Source: Nitrosopumilales archaeon (GTDB taxonomy: Archaea; Thermoproteota; Nitrososphaeria; Nitrososphaerales; Nitrosopumilaceae). From it: a stretch of DNA of 24,907 nucleotides. Position numbers and translations under genes: made by a program. The notes beneath the pieces are model-generated. The model ran no database searches, was not told where the DNA came from, and saw nothing but the letters and a program-made list of their open reading frames with translations. The stretch's first letter is position 1; the number at the start of each line of letters is the position of its first letter. Below are positions 23,019-24,907 of the stretch, in pieces. Where the stretch lies: NCBI GenBank assembly GCA_025350175.1, contig JANXYF010000069.1:1-24907 (forward strand), given 5' to 3'.

Positions 23019-23238
23019 AATCCATCCCTTTAAAATCCATCCAACTGATTACTATACATTTTATGAACTATATGGTAAATACATAATTCCAAAGATTCCA
23101 TCACGATGTTTAAGCAAATTTTTTACATAAAACAGTTATCAAACCTTGTTCAAGAACATTGTTAGTGAAAGGTAAATGTACTAGTAGTATCAGTGTGCGA
23201 TAAAAAAATAATTTCTGAAAACTTAATACTCAACTTAG

Positions 23239-23562
23239 ATGGGATTAGACTATTACTTGTCACATGAATATAGAGATAGAATTTACATACGGAAGGATAT
23301 AATTTTAAAATTGACAGAGCATGACGAACTCAATCAGACATCACTTCTAAGCTATTGTGGATTGAATTTAATGAAGCATAAAGACATTCTTGAGAGTCTT
23401 GAGAAGAAAGGTTTCATAAAGAGAACAGAACAGGCATGGGGAAATAAAAAGATAATAAAATTTGCAGTGACTCAGAAGGGACGAGAATTTTCTAAATTAA
23501 TTTTAGAGCCATATGAGGATATGTTTCCTAGGAAGGAGAGGCATGTTCAAGAACAAAGTTAG
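23239..23562 (+). CDS. winged-helix transcription regulator
   Basis: 107 aa. It is a single winged-helix DNA-binding domain, about residues 15-85: helix IYIRKDIILKLTEHDELNQT, recognition helix LMKHKDILESLEKKGFIKRT, then wing strand KKIIKFAVTQKGREFSKLIL. The VTQKGREF motif is common in archaeal one-domain regulators of this class. No ligand or dimerisation domain is apparent beyond the C-terminal tail. It is transcribed divergently from the MacB-type ABC operon across a 220-nt gap and lies upstream of two membrane-protein genes, so either set could be its target. The ATG sits about 8 nt after the TSS expected from GATAAAAAAATA. Confidence 0.8.
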   Translation: MGLDYYLSHEYRDRIYIRKDIILKLTEHDELNQTSLLSYCGLNLMKHKDILESLEKKGFIKRTEQAWGNKKIIKFAVTQKGREFSKLILEPYEDMFPRKERHVQEQS

Positions 23563-23599
23563 CGAAGTGTTTTTAATGGAAACGAGGAAGATCTAACAA

Positions 23600-24121
23600 A
23601 TGTCAGAACCTGAAAACAATTCTCCTAAAAAAGATGCATCTCCTGAAGACAAAGATGAAAGAAAAGAATCTGAGAACATTTTGAAAATTTTAGATGAACT
23701 TCTATCTCACACTAATAGTTCAAGACGTTTATTTCTGATCTTTATTGCAAGCGCTCTATTTTTTGGACCTGCGGCAGTGATATTGGGAGGAGTTTTGCTC
23801 GAGCATCCTCAATACAACATAAGACATCTAGAAACACAGCAAGGTAGTCCATTAGATTTTAGGTCTATTCCCGGGGCGCACCTTCAACTAGTTGATCAAA
23901 ATGGTACGGTCATAAGAGAATTACCGCCAATGATGGGAGATCGTTCACATAATATGCCAATATTTCTAGGATTACGAGTATTCATTATAATTTCCATAAT
24001 ATTTGCTATCATACTATTATTTATTGCAATTAAAGAATACAAGTTCTTTTCACATTGGAATAAGAGATTTACCAAATACAAATCTCTCAAAGATAAAGTC
24101 GACAAAGAATTAAGTGATTAG
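23600..24121 (+). CDS. two-TM membrane protein, hypothetical
   Basis: 173 aa. An acidic hydrophilic N-terminus (1-45) is followed by a TM helix (LFLIFIASALFFGPAAVILG, about 50-70). A short extracytoplasmic loop of about 55 residues comes next (EHPQYNIRHLETQQGSPLDF, GAHLQLVDQNGTVIRELPP), then a second TM helix (VFIIISIIFAIILLFIAI, about 128-147) and a basic cytosolic tail. No known domain is recognised. It is 37 nt downstream of the winged-helix gene and 3 nt upstream of the frameshifted four-TM gene, so all three probably share one transcript. Confidence 0.72.
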   Translation: MSEPENNSPKKDASPEDKDERKESENILKILDELLSHTNSSRRLFLIFIASALFFGPAAVILGGVLLEHPQYNIRHLETQQGSPLDFRSIPGAHLQLVDQNGTVIRELPPMMGDRSHNMPIFLGLRVFIIISIIFAIILLFIAIKEYKFFSHWNKRFTKYKSLKDKVDKELSD

Positions 24122-24124
24122 AAC

Positions 24125-24615
24125 ATGAACAAAAGATTTCAAGTTATACATTACATTGTAGTAGTAATGATGCTATCTACTAGTACAATCTACTTTGTAG
24201 CTACCTATCAACAATTTACAGATGAAAGTGGAAATAATATACGTGAAATTCCCACAGGAAATAAAACTCAAGAGGGGACTAGTGATTTGGATAGAGTGCA
24301 ATGGTCAGAGCTTGACACAGGTGCTCAGATAGAGACGGTATTTTTCTTAATTATATCAATAGGCTATATTCCAATTGGAATGTGGATGTTAAAGAAGAAG
24401 CATAGTCAAAAACCGCATATCATAGCACTTATTGGATCATATCATTAATTGTATTTTATATAATATCAAGGACGATTAACTTGCCCATGGTTGGAATACA
24501 AACCGATGTTGGCATAATAGATATTTCTGCTAAAGTTCTCCAGAGCGGAATAATTATAGGATCTTCATATCTAATCATAACTAGAAAGAAATTAGAACAT
24601 ACATCCAGCGCATAA
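24125..24615 (+). pseudogene. four-TM membrane protein gene broken by a one-base frameshift
   Basis: The first frame (24125-24448, 107 aa) has two TM helices (HYIVVVMMLSTSTIYFVATY, FFLIISIGYIPIGMWML) and stops in the middle of a third (KPHIIALIG). The other frame takes over without a gap from about 24436: IISLIVFYIISRTINLPMVG, then GIQTDVGIIDISAKVLQSGI, IIGSSYLIITRKK and a stop at 24613-24615. Joined at Gly (24434-24436), the product would have four TM helices and about 162 residues. The change is equivalent to loss of one base near 24436. No slippery heptamer is obvious, so a real inactivating deletion or a sequencing error is more likely than programmed frameshifting. Confidence 0.78.
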
Positions 24616-24758
24616 TTTGTTTTCTTACTAGATTTTAGTTTTAATTTGATTAGATGAATTTTCCAGACATGATATTTTAAAAATTGTCATTCCAAGAACT
24701 TAGAATATCATTTTGGCATACGAATTATCTAATTAGAGGAAGCTAATTTTTTGTTAGA

Positions 24759-24766
24759 TTATATAG
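24759..24766 (+). promoter_or_regulatory. TATA box of sufC
   Basis: TTATATAG is centred 26 nt upstream of 24789, where the ATG of sufC lies, so the transcript is predicted to be leaderless. Confidence 0.6.
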
Positions 24767-24788
24767 CCAAAATCATCTTCTAAACACA

Positions 24789-24907
24789 ATGGCAACACTT
24801 GAGATTAGAGACCTTCACGTACAAAGAGACGGTAAAGAAATTCTCAAAGGAGTAAATCTCAAAACAGGTCCAGGCGAAGTTCATGCAATTATGGGTCCAA
24901 ACGGATC
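24789..24907 (+). CDS. sufC: Fe-S cluster assembly ATPase SufC, C-terminus cut by window edge
   Basis: The first 39 codons of an ABC ATPase: MATLEIRDLHVQRDGKEIL, then GVNLKTGPGEVHAIMGPNGS, running into the Walker A motif at the window's right edge. The short GEVHAIMGPNGS stretch and lack of leader are typical of SufC, the ATPase of the SufBCD scaffold that assembles Fe-S clusters. Only the N-terminus is visible, so SufC is favoured over other ABC ATPases by the HAIMGPNG sequence alone. Confidence 0.82.
   Translation, partial: MATLEIRDLHVQRDGKEILKGVNLKTGPGEVHAIMGPNG

Noticed and set aside
23022..23050. Direct repeat ATCCATCC (twice) ahead of the ABC ATPase gene
   Set aside because: Eight bases in an AT-rich leader, one copy within the likely ribosome-binding region; too short to call an operator without comparison.
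24729..24736. CTAATTAG palindrome upstream of sufC
   Set aside because: An 8-base palindrome of AT-rich composition is expected by chance at this length and lies upstream of the clear TATA box without further symmetry.
1..24907. CRISPR array, insertion sequence or integrase
   Set aside because: No regularly spaced repeats, transposase-like proteins or integrase motifs were found. The only repeats are coding low-complexity runs.

Overview
The window is archaeal and very probably from an ammonia-oxidising Thaumarchaeon (Nitrososphaerota, Nitrosopumilales-like). The evidence is an AT-rich genome with TFB, SRP54/SRP19, Gar1, S8e and aIF5A; an intron-bearing tRNA-Tyr; a J-domain/ferredoxin fusion typical of this phylum; and AT-rich TATA boxes centred about 26 nt upstream of many start codons (leaderless transcripts). 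No ammonia-oxidation gene is in view, so the lifestyle is inferred from the phylum.

Layout. 1-3712 (mostly minus strand): a truncated secreted protein, DnaJ-Fer, SRP54, the diphthamide enzyme Dph6, an unlisted 37-aa zinc-finger miniprotein with a palindromic TATA box, a box C/D guide RNA that I predict directs 2'-O-methylation of elongator tRNA-Met C34, and aIF5A. 3802-5947: an orphan protein, tRNA-Tyr with a 47-nt intron, an Lrp/AsnC regulator and a TPR-receiver protein. 6070-9432 (plus): ScpA, ScpB, S8e, SRP19, Gar1 and TFB, a chromosome/translation/transcription block.

9484-16075 is a phosphate and polyphosphate island: a half-size PhoU, a DUF47 PhoU-like protein, the PiT transporter, a CHAD protein, the exopolyphosphatase Ppx (whose full-length frame can only start at CTG), a SixA-like histidine phosphatase, and two tandem thymidylate-kinase-like proteins. 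The second of these has Arg in place of the Walker A lysine. No recognisable polyphosphate kinase is in this stretch.

16116-18858 holds an ABM-like protein, a DUF6659-like protein, a small helical protein and a 449-aa orphan. 19006-23018 is a three-gene MacB-type ABC operon (ATPase, large secreted S-layer-like protein, permease). 23239-24615 carries a winged-helix regulator, a two-TM protein and a four-TM membrane gene broken by a one-base frameshift. The window ends in the start of sufC.

The most noteworthy items are the C/D sRNA at 3234-3299, the 37-aa zinc protein with its palindromic promoter, the kinase-like pair with one degenerate P-loop inside the phosphate island, the CTG-start Ppx, and the frameshifted membrane gene. 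No intergenic stretch exceeds 300 bases.
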